Part shown: piece by piece, positions 30,567 through 39,727 of the stretch
How positions within the stretch are numbered: position 1 is the first letter of the stretch
Layout: every line of letters starts with the position of its first letter
DNA from: Ferrovibrio sp.
GTDB lineage: Bacteria > Pseudomonadota > Alphaproteobacteria > Ferrovibrionales > Ferrovibrionaceae
NCBI RefSeq assembly: GCF_002796975.1
Contig: NZ_PEKV01000004.1
Location: forward strand, 201,597-265,596
Reading direction: 5' to 3'
Length of the DNA: 64,000 nt
Notes under the pieces: model-generated
What the model was told of the DNA's origin: nothing
Database searches by the model: none
What the model saw: the letters and a program-made list of their open reading frames with translations, nothing else
Program-made: the position numbers and the translations under genes

Positions 30567-30734
30567 ATGACTGGTTCGGATTGGTTACAGCTGGCCGCCA
30601 TCCTGATGGCAGCCTTGCTGATTCTGCCGGCTGCGCTTCGGTTACCGTGGAAAAACACACGGATACTGGCCTTTGCCGCGATCTGGCTGGCGATCTTCGC
30701 CGGCATCGCCCTGCTCTGGCGCCTGCTGAACTAG
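30567..30734 (+). CDS. Small (55 aa) two-TM hypothetical protein
   Basis: MTGSDWLQLAAILMAALLILPAALRLPWKNTRILAFAAIWLAIFAGIALLWRLLN. Confidence 0.55.
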   Translation: MTGSDWLQLAAILMAALLILPAALRLPWKNTRILAFAAIWLAIFAGIALLWRLLN

Positions 30735-30817
30735 CCGCGCTTTCTCACGCAATTTTTATCAGGGTCTGGTGCAGTGCTGCCGCTATCCTGCGGCATCCTG
30801 CAACCGGAGAAAACCCG

Positions 30818-31675
30818 ATGAATGCCGATCTGCTCAGTCTCATGCCGAAGGTGGACTTCTCCCGCCGCGGCTTCATGGCCACCAGCCTGATCACCGGCTT
30901 TACCGTCGCTGCCGGTCCGGTGATGGCCCAGACCGCCATCAAGACCGACACCACCGGGCTGACCGCGGGCGAGGTCGACATCCCGGTGCCGGGCGGCACG
31001 ATGAAGGCCTATCGCGCCCAGCCTTCGGGCGCCGGTCCCTTCCCCACCATCCTGGTGGTGCAGGAAATCTTCGGCGTGCACGAATACATCAAGGATACCT
31101 GCCGCCGCTTCGCCAAGCAGGGTTTCCAGGCGATCGCCGGCGACCTCTATGCACGCCAGGCCGACATGAGCAAGGTGACCGACATGCAGGGCGCCGTCGC
31201 CGTTGCCGGCAAGGTACCGGACAAGCAGGTGATGGCCGATCTGGACGCCACCGCCGCCTGGGCCGCCAGGAACGGCGGCAACCCGAACAAGTTGGGCATC
31301 ACCGGTTTCTGCTGGGGCGGCCGCATCACCTGGCTCTATGCAGCGCATAATCCGAAGGTGAAGGCCGGCGTGGCCTGGTATGGCCGACTGGTCGGCAATT
31401 CGACCGAACTGACGCCGAAGCATCCGATCGATCTGGTGAAGGATCTGAAAGCGCCGGTGCTGGGTCTTTACGGCGGCGCCGACCAGGGCATTCCGGTCGC
31501 CACCGTGGAACAGATGAAGGCGGCGCTGGACGCCAACAAGAAGTTCAACACCTTCTACGTCTATCCCGACACGCCGCATGCCTTCCATGCCGACTACCGC
31601 CCGAGCTATCGCAAGGAGCAGGCGGAAGACGGCTTCGGCAAAGCCGTGGCCTTCTTCAAGCTGCATATGGGGTAA
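30818..31675 (+). CDS. Dienelactone hydrolase family protein with Tat-like signal
   Basis: SRRGFMATSLITGFTVAAG; LVVQEIFGVHEYIKDTCRRFAKQGF; GITGFCWGGRITW (nucleophile Cys). Confidence 0.88.
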   Translation: MNADLLSLMPKVDFSRRGFMATSLITGFTVAAGPVMAQTAIKTDTTGLTAGEVDIPVPGGTMKAYRAQPSGAGPFPTILVVQEIFGVHEYIKDTCRRFAKQGFQAIAGDLYARQADMSKVTDMQGAVAVAGKVPDKQVMADLDATAAWAARNGGNPNKLGITGFCWGGRITWLYAAHNPKVKAGVAWYGRLVGNSTELTPKHPIDLVKDLKAPVLGLYGGADQGIPVATVEQMKAALDANKKFNTFYVYPDTPHAFHADYRPSYRKEQAEDGFGKAVAFFKLHMG

Positions 31676-31684
31676 ATATTCTTC

Positions 31685-31748
31685 GTCGTTCCCGCGAAGG
31701 CGGGAACCCAGTGGGTGGACTGGATCCCCGCTTTCGCGGGGATGACGA
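31685..31748. repeat. REP-like palindrome pair (type B)
   Basis: GTCGTTCCCGCGAAGGCGGGAACCCAG / CTGGATCCCCGCTTTCGCGGGGATGACG. Confidence 0.8.
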
Positions 31749-31760
31749 GAAGATAAAGAA

Positions 31761-31784
31761 AAGGCCCGCCGGAAGGCGGGCCTT
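31761..31784 (-). terminator. Intrinsic terminator of hupB
   Basis: AAGGCCCGCC-ttcc-GGCGGGCCTT followed by TTCTTTATC on minus strand. Confidence 0.75.
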
Positions 31785-31809
31785 ATGCTTTGCGCGTCTG
31801 CGCGAAGTC

Positions 31810-32079
31810 TTACAGCCGGCCCTTCAGTGCGGTCGACGCCTTGAAGCGTACCGACTTGCTGGCTGCGATCTTGATCGCTTCGCCGGTCTGCGGATTGCGG
31901 CCCTTGCGCGCGGCGCGTTTGGAAACCTTGAAGGTGCCGAAGCCGACGATGGTGAAGCTGCCTTCCTTCTTCAGCGCTTTCGCCATCGCCTCGAACACCG
32001 CATCGACCGCCTCGCCCGACGCAGCCTTGGTGGCGCCGGTGGTTTCGCGCACGATTTCGATCAGATCAGCCTTGTTCAT
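31810..32079 (-). CDS. hupB: HU family DNA-binding protein
   Basis: MNKADLIEIVRETTGATKAASGEAVDAVFEAMAKALKKEGSFTIVGFGTFKVSKRAARKGRNPQTGEAIKI. Confidence 0.95.
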   Translation of the reverse strand: MNKADLIEIVRETTGATKAASGEAVDAVFEAMAKALKKEGSFTIVGFGTFKVSKRAARKGRNPQTGEAIKIAASKSVRFKASTALKGRL

Positions 32080-32239
32080 ATTCCCCTCCAGTTTCTGCGG
32101 ATCGTACCCGCCATACAGAATCGGACGATCCGCAGCGGGTGAAAGCAGTTACTCATATCCCCGCCGGCAAACAAGCCGCAACGGCGGCAGAACAGGCTTG
32201 ATTTGCGCGGCGAATCAGAGCTTCAGCGAGTCGGAACGA

Positions 32240-32253
32240 TTGATCGAGATCAA
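32240..32253 (+). promoter_or_regulatory. FNR/FixK-type box
   Basis: TTGAT-CGAG-ATCAA perfect consensus; -10-like TAGACT at 32276-32281. Confidence 0.7.
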
Positions 32254-32316
32254 GGTTGCGCGACAGAGAGCGATTTAGACTTCAGGGAGTATCCGGCGAC
32301 AAACACGGAGTCTCCC

Positions 32317-32424
32317 ATGCCGCTCGCACAAGCCCTGTTCCTGGTCGCCGTAATCGGCGCCTTCATCCTGTTCGGCGTGACACTGGCCTTCTGCCGCGCG
32401 ACGTCGAAAGACCTGCCGAAGTAA
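32317..32424 (+). CDS. Small (35 aa) single-TM protein
   Basis: MPLAQALFLVAVIGAFILFGVTLAFCRATSKDLPK downstream of FNR-like box. Confidence 0.6.
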   Translation: MPLAQALFLVAVIGAFILFGVTLAFCRATSKDLPK

Positions 32425-32427
32425 CGC

Positions 32428-33954
32428 TCAGTACAGCAGCGCAGCGGGCAGCAGGCGGCGCAACTCGCCCGACCGCACCAAAGCCTTGGCTGCAGCCAGA
32501 TCGGGCGCGAGATAGCGATCCTGCGCCATGAACGACACCTGAGCCCGCAGCAGCGCCTGCGCCGCCAGCAGTTTGTCGGAGGTCACCAGCGGCGCGCGCA
32601 GATCCACGCCCTGCGCGGCACAAAGCCATTCGACCGCAACGATGCCGGCGGCATTCTCGGCCATGGCCAGCAGGCGATAGCCGGCATGCGCCGCCATCGA
32701 GACATGATCCTCCTGATTGGCCGAAGTCGGGATCGTATCGATGCTGGCCGGATGGGCACGCTGCTTATTCTCGGAGGCCAGCGCCGCCGCCGTCACCTGC
32801 GCGATCATGAAACCGGAATTGATGCCAGGATCTGGGGCGAGGAAAGCAGGCAGCCCACTGAGCACCGGATCGACCAGCAGCGAGATGCGGCGCTCCGAGA
32901 TATTGCCGGTCTCGGCCAACGCGATCGCGATCATGTCGGCGGCAAAGGCCACCGGTTCGGCATGGAAGTTGCCGCCCGACAGAATCGCACCGTCGTCGAA
33001 CACCAGCGGATTATCGGAAACACCGTTGGATTCGATCCCCAGCGTAACGGCCACATTGCGCAGCATATCCAGCACCGCGCCCATCACCTGCGGCTGGCAG
33101 CGCAGGCAATACGGATCCTGCACGCGTTCGTCGCCCTGGCGGTGCGAGGCGCGGATCGCCGAACCTTCCAGCAGATGCAGCAGCAGATCGGCCACCGCGA
33201 TCTGGCCGGGCTGACCGCGCGCGGCATGGATGCGGGGATCGAAGGGCGTGTCGCTGCCGGCGGCGGCATCGGTGCTGAGCGCACCGCAAACCAGCGCTGC
33301 CGCGATCACGTCTTCCGTGGCAAACAATCCGGCCAGCGCGAGCGCGGTGGAAACCTGTGTGCCGTTGAGCAGGGCCAGGCCTTCCTTGGCGCCGAGCGTG
33401 AGCGGCGCAAGGCCGGCCTGCTTCAGGCCGTCGAGGGCGCACATCTCCACGCCGCCGATGCGCACACTGCCCTCGCCGAGCAGCGGCAGCACCAGATGTG
33501 CCAGCGGCGCCAGATCGCCCGAAGCGCCGACCGACCCTTGCGCTGGAATGCAGGGCAGCACATCGGCATTCAGCAATGCCTGCAGCGCGGCAATGGTGGT
33601 CCACTGCACGCCGGAGAAGCCCTGCGCGAGGCTGTTGATCTTGAGCAGCAGGATCAGGCGCACCACGGCATCGGGCAGCAGCGGCCCGGTGCCGACCGCA
33701 TGACTGAGCACCAGCCGGCGCTGCAGTTCCGCCACCTGATCGGGCGGAATGCGCACCTTGGCGAGTTTGCCGAAACCGGTATTGATGCCGTAGACCGGCG
33801 CATCGCCGGCAGCCGCGGCTGCCACCAGCGCGGCGGATTTATCCACAGCCGGGCGTACTGCCGCCGGTTCCAGGGTCACAGTCATCCGGCCGCCGCGATA
33901 CAGCGCGGCGATCTCTGACAGCGACAGTTTCCCGGGCAGCAATCGGCAGGACAT
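32428..33954 (-). CDS. hutH: Histidine ammonia-lyase
   Basis: [32 protein letters not shown] tripeptide context [23 protein letters not shown]. Confidence 0.92.
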   Translation of the reverse strand: MSCRLLPGKLSLSEIAALYRGGRMTVTLEPAAVRPAVDKSAALVAAAAAGDAPVYGINTGFGKLAKVRIPPDQVAELQRRLVLSHAVGTGPLLPDAVVRLILLLKINSLAQGFSGVQWTTIAALQALLNADVLPCIPAQGSVGASGDLAPLAHLVLPLLGEGSVRIGGVEMCALDGLKQAGLAPLTLGAKEGLALLNGTQVSTALALAGLFATEDVIAAALVCGALSTDAAAGSDTPFDPRIHAARGQPGQIAVADLLLHLLEGSAIRASHRQGDERVQDPYCLRCQPQVMGAVLDMLRNVAVTLGIESNGVSDNPLVFDDGAILSGGNFHAEPVAFAADMIAIALAETGNISERRISLLVDPVLSGLPAFLAPDPGINSGFMIAQVTAAALASENKQRAHPASIDTIPTSANQEDHVSMAAHAGYRLLAMAENAAGIVAVEWLCAAQGVDLRAPLVTSDKLLAAQALLRAQVSFMAQDRYLAPDLAAAKALVRSGELRRLLPAALLY

Positions 33955-34027
33955 GGATGCACTCCTGTCGTCTATGGGCCTGTTTTCTGGGCAGTTCGAT
34001 CCTAGCACGGTACGGCGGCGAACTTCA

Positions 34028-34041
34028 CTTGTCTATACATG
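34028..34041. promoter_or_regulatory. GntR/HutC-like operator candidate between hutH and ABC operon
   Basis: CTTGTCTATACATG, near-palindromic. Confidence 0.35.
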
Positions 34042-34141
34042 CATATTTGACTTGCCGGCTTTCGCGGCAGGGTCTTAGATTGTGCAGCTGCGAATGGCCA
34101 TGACGGCTGTTCGCTCAGACCTAGAGCGGGGGTTTTAGGAT

Positions 34142-35092
34142 ATGACGAAGACTTGGATTGCGGGCGTTGCTGCGGCAGCCGCCCTTTTCGCGGCACCTGC
34201 CATGGCGCAGAATATGCCGAAGGTCGTGCTGGGCATGAGCGGCTGGACCGGCTTTGCGCCGCTGACGCTGGCTGCCGAAGCCGGCCTGTTCAAGAAGCAC
34301 GGCGTGGATGTCGAGATCAAGTTCATCCCGCAGAAGGACCGTCACCTGACGGTGGCCGCCGGCGCGACGCAGGCGGTTGCCACCACGGTCGACACCTATG
34401 TGGCCTGGACTTCGGCCGGCATTCCGCTGACCCAGGTGCTGCTGCTCGACAAGTCGAAGGGCGGCGACGGCGTGGCCGTGCGCAACAACATCAACAGCAT
34501 CAAGGAACTGAAGGGCAAGACCATCGCCGTCGATGGCGCCGGCACCACGCCGTATTTCGTGCTGATGGTAATGCTGCATCGGAACGGCATGGGCCCGAAG
34601 GACGTGCAGATGGCCACACTGGCACCGAATCCGGCCGCACAGGCTTTCGTGGCCGGCCAGTATGATGCCGCCTCGACCTATGAGCCGTATCTGTCGTCGA
34701 TCCGCAATGCGCCGGACAAGGGCAAGATCCTGCACACCACGATCGAATATCCGGTGGTGGTCGACATGGTTGCTTTCCAGCCCGACTTCATCAAGAAGAA
34801 CCGCAAGACCGTGCAGGGTGTGGTTGACGGCTATTTCGACGCGCTGGCGATGATCAAGACCCAGCCCGACAAGTCCTACGAGATCATGGGTGCCAAGGTG
34901 AAGCAGACCGGCCCGGATTTCGCCAAGTCGGCCTCGTTCATCGCCTGGCAGGACAAGGCCGCCAACCAGGCCTATTTCAAGGGCGATCTGCAGGCCTTCA
35001 TGAAGGAAGCCGCCGACATCCAGCTTGAATCCGGCGTGATCAAGAAGATCCCGGACCTCAAGGCTCTGGTCGACGACAGCTTTATCAAGTGA
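34142..35092 (+). CDS. NitT/TauT-type ABC transporter substrate-binding protein
   Basis: Signal peptide; VVLGMSGWTGFAPLTLAAEAGLFKKHGVDVEIKFIPQKDRHL. Confidence 0.88.
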   Translation: MTKTWIAGVAAAAALFAAPAMAQNMPKVVLGMSGWTGFAPLTLAAEAGLFKKHGVDVEIKFIPQKDRHLTVAAGATQAVATTVDTYVAWTSAGIPLTQVLLLDKSKGGDGVAVRNNINSIKELKGKTIAVDGAGTTPYFVLMVMLHRNGMGPKDVQMATLAPNPAAQAFVAGQYDAASTYEPYLSSIRNAPDKGKILHTTIEYPVVVDMVAFQPDFIKKNRKTVQGVVDGYFDALAMIKTQPDKSYEIMGAKVKQTGPDFAKSASFIAWQDKAANQAYFKGDLQAFMKEAADIQLESGVIKKIPDLKALVDDSFIK

Positions 35093-35102
35093 GCCTGCTT
35101 TA

Positions 35103-35882
35103 GTGTTCGATCCGCTTAAGCCTGTTTCCCCGGGGCGGCGCACCGCCCTGGGGATTCTCTTTTTCGTGGTGTTCCTCGCCGGCTGGGCCGGGATCACGCT
35201 GGGCGGCATCGTGCCGCCGCTGTTTCTGGCCGATCCGCTCAAGGCGGCGAAATCCGGTGTGGAGCTCTTCACCGAATATGGTTTCGCCGGCGATGTCGGC
35301 GTCACCATCTGGCGCGTGGTCGGCGGCTTTGTGATCGCCGCGGTCTTCGCCGTGCCGCTCGGCATCCTGATGGGCGCCTTCAAGAGCGTCGAAGCCTTCT
35401 TCGAGCCTTTCATCTCCTTCGCCCGCTACCTGCCCGCCTCCGCCTTCATCCCGCTGCTGATCCTGTGGGCCGGCGTCGGCGAAGCGCAGAAGCTGGCGGT
35501 CATCATCATCGGTTCCTTCTTCCAGATCGTGCTGATGGTCGCCGTCATCGTCGGCGGCAGCCGCATCGACCTGGTCGAGGCCTCCAAGACACTGGGCGCC
35601 AAACGCGCCGGCATCGTGCTGCGCGTGCTGTTGCCCGGGGCTGCCCCTCAGATTGCGGAAACACTGCGCCTGGTGCTGGGCTGGGCCTGGACCTATGTGA
35701 TCGTCGCCGAACTGATCGGCGCGCAGAGCGGCATCGGCCATATGATCATGGACAGCCAGCGCCTGCTCGATACCGGACAGATGATCTTCGGCATCTTCAT
35801 CATCGGCCTGATCGGACTCATTTCCGATTTCCTGTTCAAGCAGGCCAACGCGCGCCTCTATCCCTGGTATTTCATCAAGTGA
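35103..35882 (+). CDS. ABC transporter permease (SsuC/TauC type)
   Basis: AFFEPFISFARYLPASAFIPLLILWAGVGEAQKLAVIIIGSFFQIVLMV, EASKTLGAKRAGIVLRVLLPGAAPQI. Confidence 0.9.
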   Translation: MFDPLKPVSPGRRTALGILFFVVFLAGWAGITLGGIVPPLFLADPLKAAKSGVELFTEYGFAGDVGVTIWRVVGGFVIAAVFAVPLGILMGAFKSVEAFFEPFISFARYLPASAFIPLLILWAGVGEAQKLAVIIIGSFFQIVLMVAVIVGGSRIDLVEASKTLGAKRAGIVLRVLLPGAAPQIAETLRLVLGWAWTYVIVAELIGAQSGIGHMIMDSQRLLDTGQMIFGIFIIGLIGLISDFLFKQANARLYPWYFIK

Positions 35883-36667
35883 GCAAGCTTCGCATCGAGA
35901 ATGTCAGCCGGGTTTTCCCGGGTGTGCGCGGCGGTGAACCGACCCGTGCGCTGGAACCGACGAATTTGAGCGTCGAAGACAACGACTTCATCACCATCCT
36001 CGGGCCGTCCGGTTGCGGCAAAAGCACGCTACTGCGCATCGTTGCCGGTCTGGATCAGCCCACGACGGGCCAGGTATTGCTGGATGGCCAGGCGGTGCGC
36101 GAGCCGGGCCCGGATCGCGGCATGGTGTTCCAGAGCTACACGCTGTTTCCGTGGCTGACCGTACGGGAAAACATCTGCTTCGGCCTGCGCGAAAAGAACG
36201 TACCGGACAGGCAACAGGCCGAGATCGCTGACCATTTCATCAACCAGGTCGGCCTGCGGGGGTTCGAGAACCACTTCCCCAAGCAACTGTCAGGCGGCAT
36301 GCAGCAGCGCACGGCGCTGGCACGTGCGCTGGCCAACGACCCGAAGATCATGCTGCTGGACGAGCCCTTCGGCGCGCTCGACAACCAGACCCGCGCATTG
36401 ATGCAGGAGCTGCTGCTCGGCATCTGGGAAGCGGCGAAGAAGACCGTGCTGTTCGTCACCCACGATATCGACGAAGCCATCTTCATGGCCAACCGCGTGC
36501 TGGTGATGACGGCGCGGCCCGGCAAGGTGAAATGCGATATCGCCATCGACCTGCCGCATCCGCGCCATTACACGATGAAGACCTCGCCGGAATTCGCGGC
36601 TTATAAGGCCCGCCTGACCGAGGAAATTCGCGTCGAGGCGATCCGCTCGGCCCAGGCGGAACACTGA
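35879..36667 (+). CDS. ABC transporter ATP-binding protein (SsuB/TauB type), GTG start overlapping permease stop
   Basis: Walker A GPSGCGKSTLLRIVAG, LSGGMQQRTALARALANDPKIMLLDEPFGALD. Confidence 0.93.
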   Translation: MSKLRIENVSRVFPGVRGGEPTRALEPTNLSVEDNDFITILGPSGCGKSTLLRIVAGLDQPTTGQVLLDGQAVREPGPDRGMVFQSYTLFPWLTVRENICFGLREKNVPDRQQAEIADHFINQVGLRGFENHFPKQLSGGMQQRTALARALANDPKIMLLDEPFGALDNQTRALMQELLLGIWEAAKKTVLFVTHDIDEAIFMANRVLVMTARPGKVKCDIAIDLPHPRHYTMKTSPEFAAYKARLTEEIRVEAIRSAQAEH

Positions 36668-37083
36668 TGGAGATTCGCACTTTCGAGGAGCGCGACCGCA
36701 GTGCCGTGATTGGGCTGTGGCAGGCCTGCGACCTGACCCGGCCGTGGAACGATCCGGACAGCGATATCAGCTTCTGCATAGGTAAACCTGAATCGACCAT
36801 TCTGGTTGGCGAGCGCGACGGGAAAGTCATTGCCAGCGTGATGACCGGCCATGACGGCCATCGCGGCTGGCTCTACTATCTTGCCGTCGATCCCACCCTG
36901 CAGAAAGGTGGCCTTGGCCGCGCCATGGTGGCTGCCGCCGAAAAATGGCTGCAGGATCGCGGCGTGCCCAAGGTGATGCTGATGGTGCGGCCGGAAAACG
37001 ACAAGGTGCGCGCCTTTTACGATGCCCTGGGTTACGAGGAAGAACCCCGTGTCATCTTCGCCCGCCGCTTCGACGGCAAGTGA
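36667..37083 (+). CDS. GNAT family acetyltransferase
   Basis: LYYLAVDPTLQKGGLGRAMVAAAEKWLQDRGVPKVMLMVRPENDKVRAFYDALGYEEE. Confidence 0.9.
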   Translation: MEIRTFEERDRSAVIGLWQACDLTRPWNDPDSDISFCIGKPESTILVGERDGKVIASVMTGHDGHRGWLYYLAVDPTLQKGGLGRAMVAAAEKWLQDRGVPKVMLMVRPENDKVRAFYDALGYEEEPRVIFARRFDGK

Positions 37084-37151
37084 CGTTACGACAGTCTTGA
37101 GCGCCGCCGCGTCGCCGGCTTAGGCTCAGCCTCCCAGCACGGGAGGAAACC

Positions 37152-38024
37152 ATGGCGCAGTCTATCGCAGTACTTGGCGGCAACGGCGTCTATGCACGCC
37201 ATCTGATTCCGCGCCTGATCGCGGCCAGCCACAAGGTGCGCGCCGTGGTGCGCCGGCCGGAAGCTGCCGGGATCGCACGCGACAGCGGTGCGGAGATTTG
37301 CATCGGCGATATCTTCGACACGGCCTCAATGGCAGCAGCTTTTGCGGGCTGCGACATCGCCATCAACCTCGCCACCTCCCTGCCCGGCCCAAGCGGTCGC
37401 GGCGACTTTACCGCCAACGATAAATTGCGGGTGGAAGGCGCACCGAATTTCGTCGCTGCCAGCAATCAGGCCGGCGTGGCTCGCGCGATCCAGCAGAGCA
37501 TCAGCTTCCTGAATGCCTCGGGCAGCGACGCATGGTCGGACGAGGATCACCGCTATGTGCCACCAGGCGAAACCGTCGCAAGTAAAGCGATGGATGCCGC
37601 CGAAGCGATGGAAGCCACCATTCGCGCGTCAGGGCTCGACTGGATCATCCTGCGCGGCGGGTTGTTCTACGGACCGGGCACCGGCTTCGACGAACGCTGG
37701 TTCGCCGGGGCAGCAAGCGGCAAGCTGAAGATGCCGGGCGACGGCAGCGACTATGTCTCGCTGGTGCATATCGCCGACATGGCGGCGGCAACCGTCGCCA
37801 CGGTGGACAGATGGCCGTCGCGCCAGACGCTGATCGTCTGCGACGATATGCCGGCACAGTGGCGCGAGGTCTTCGGCTTCATCGCCGCCAGCCTCGGCCA
37901 ACCGGAACCGGCGTCCGGCGGCGCGGCCGGCTTCCCCTCGTTCCGCCTGCGCAACACGCGCGCCAGGGCGGCGCTCGACTGGCAACCGTTTTACCGGAGC
38001 TTCAGAGAGGGGCTGGCGCGGTAA
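37152..38024 (+). CDS. NAD(P)-binding epimerase/NmrA-like protein
   Basis: SIAVLGGNGVYARHLIPRLIAASHKVRAVVRRPEAA. Confidence 0.8.
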   Translation: MAQSIAVLGGNGVYARHLIPRLIAASHKVRAVVRRPEAAGIARDSGAEICIGDIFDTASMAAAFAGCDIAINLATSLPGPSGRGDFTANDKLRVEGAPNFVAASNQAGVARAIQQSISFLNASGSDAWSDEDHRYVPPGETVASKAMDAAEAMEATIRASGLDWIILRGGLFYGPGTGFDERWFAGAASGKLKMPGDGSDYVSLVHIADMAAATVATVDRWPSRQTLIVCDDMPAQWREVFGFIAASLGQPEPASGGAAGFPSFRLRNTRARAALDWQPFYRSFREGLAR

Positions 38025-38027
38025 GAA

Positions 38028-38099
38028 ATGGGATTCCCGCTTTCGCGGGAATGACGATTAGAAATACTCCGTCATGCCGGGCTTGACCCGGCATCCCAT
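38028..38099. repeat. Composite REP: type B palindrome followed by type A palindrome, then T7 tract
   Basis: ATGGGATTCCCGCTTTCGCGGGAATGACG ... GTCATGCCGGGCTTGACCCGGCATCCCAT-TTTTTTT. Confidence 0.85.
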
Positions 38100-38110
38100 T
38101 TTTTTGGCGC

Positions 38111-38617
38111 TTAGCCGATATTCAGATAATCCCGCTTCACCAGCGGCAGGCCTTTGTGGCGCAGGATGTCGTAAGCCGTGACCGCGTGGAAAAAGAAATT
38201 CGGCAGCGCGAAAGACAGCAGATAATCCTGCCCGTTGAATTTCAGTTCCCCGCTGCCGGTCTTCAGCGCCACGTCGCGGGTTTCGGAACCGGCGAAAGCC
38301 GCCTCGCCGATGCCGTTGATGAACTCCAGCACGGACGTAATGCGCGCCTGCAGGTCGGCAAAACTCGTCTCCGTATCGGGATGGCTCGGCGGCGTGACGC
38401 CGGCTGGGCGCGCCGCGCCGAATTTGGCCGCATCGGCCGCCGCCTGGATCTGGCGGGTCAGGTGATACATATCCGGCGCCAGCCGCGCCTCCACCAGGTC
38501 TTCCGGCTTCAACCCATTCGCTTTGGCATGCGCCTCGGCCTTGGTCAGCAGGTTGGACAGCATCTTCAGGCTGCGGGTAAAGACCGGCACCGAGGCCTGA
38601 TACATCGAGAATGACAT
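38111..38617 (-). CDS. DUF1993-like protein
   Basis: MSFSMYQASVPVFTRSLKMLSNLLTKAEAHAKANG...NFFFHAVTAYDILRHKGLPLVKRDYL. Confidence 0.8.
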   Translation of the reverse strand: MSFSMYQASVPVFTRSLKMLSNLLTKAEAHAKANGLKPEDLVEARLAPDMYHLTRQIQAAADAAKFGAARPAGVTPPSHPDTETSFADLQARITSVLEFINGIGEAAFAGSETRDVALKTGSGELKFNGQDYLLSFALPNFFFHAVTAYDILRHKGLPLVKRDYLNIG

Positions 38618-38707
38618 GGGATGAGTACTCCGAAAGGCGGGACGGCAGGCAGTGCCTTCCGCACTGCCCATACGCCCGCCAATACCTAGGTGCCCGCCGG
38701 CAAATGT

Positions 38708-39280
38708 CTAGCGCCCGCCGCCGCGGGCATCGTCGAAATACTTGCGCAGCAGCGGCAGCGAGTTGCCGTAATCCTGCACCACCATCACCATGTCCATGGT
38801 TTCGCCGTCGCCCCCCAGCGGCAGGCGCAGCACGCGATAGGACATCGGCTCGCCGCTGCTGGCAATCACGCTGATCTGCACATACTGCAGGCTACGCTCA
38901 CGCTGCATCTCGCAGAGGTCGTTCCACAGCCGCAGGCCATGCTGCTGCGGCACAAGTTCAAGCACCGAATGACCGGTCACTTCCACGCCGCGCAGGTCGC
39001 GGCTCATCGTGCCGGCCAGCCGGTAGCGAAAGTCGGGCGGATCCTCGATCACCTCGATCAGGATCAGGCGTGGCAGGATCGGTTTCAGTTCGACCGGGTC
39101 GAAATCGGCGCGCGCCGGCATGGCGCGGCCGGCACGTTTCGCCTGCCACAGGTCGATGGCCAGCCGACAATCCGGATTGGCCACGGCCTGCTCCGGCGCC
39201 AGGCGCGTGAACTGCGCCCGCGCATCCCGGCTGTCGATTTCGACCGGCACGTGGAATGCCACGGTATCCTCCCAGGCCAC
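38708..39280 (-). CDS. PAS domain-containing protein
   Basis: LPRLILIEVIEDPPDFRYRLAGTMSRDLRGVEVTGHSVLELVP. Confidence 0.75.
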   Translation of the reverse strand: MAWEDTVAFHVPVEIDSRDARAQFTRLAPEQAVANPDCRLAIDLWQAKRAGRAMPARADFDPVELKPILPRLILIEVIEDPPDFRYRLAGTMSRDLRGVEVTGHSVLELVPQQHGLRLWNDLCEMQRERSLQYVQISVIASSGEPMSYRVLRLPLGGDGETMDMVMVVQDYGNSLPLLRKYFDDARGGGR

Positions 39281-39368
39281 GGCAACATGCGACCGCAGAT
39301 CGAAGCAGAATACCGCAGTTCCGTCGATCGCAGCGCTTTTTCGAAGACCGCGGCCCCGATATGGGAAT

Positions 39369-39722
39369 TTAACGTTTCAGCGCTGTTGCATAGAGATCGG
39401 GCTTGAAACCGGCCATCACCCTGCCGCCACCGTATTCCAGCATCGGTCGCTTGATCATCGAGGGCTGCGCCAGCATCAGCGCAATTGCCTTCTTCTCGGT
39501 GAGGTTCTCGCGGTCGGACTCGGGCAGTTTGCGGAAGGTGGTGCCGGCACGGTTCAGCACCGTTTCCCAGCCCAGCGCTTTGCACCAGCTTTCCAGATGC
39601 GCCCTGTCGATGGCACTGGCTTTGTAGTCGTGGAACTCGTGCTTCACGCCATGGTCGTTCAGCCAGGTGAGGGCCTTCTTCATGGTGTCGCAGTTCCTGA
39701 TGCCGTAGATGGTGACAGACAT
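39369..39722 (-). CDS. ArsC/Spx-family reductase-like protein
   Basis: VTIYGIRNCDTMKKALTWLNDHGVKHEFHDYKA. Confidence 0.88.
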   Translation of the reverse strand: MSVTIYGIRNCDTMKKALTWLNDHGVKHEFHDYKASAIDRAHLESWCKALGWETVLNRAGTTFRKLPESDRENLTEKKAIALMLAQPSMIKRPMLEYGGGRVMAGFKPDLYATALKR

Positions 39723-39727
39723 GCGGT

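Noticed and set aside
32686-33918. 410-aa plus-strand ORF antisense to hutH
   Set aside because: His/Arg/Gln-rich mirror translation; hutH is clear on the minus strand.
34121-35413. 430-aa minus-strand ORF opposite the ABC SBP and permease
   Set aside because: Spans two real plus-strand genes and their gap; artefact.
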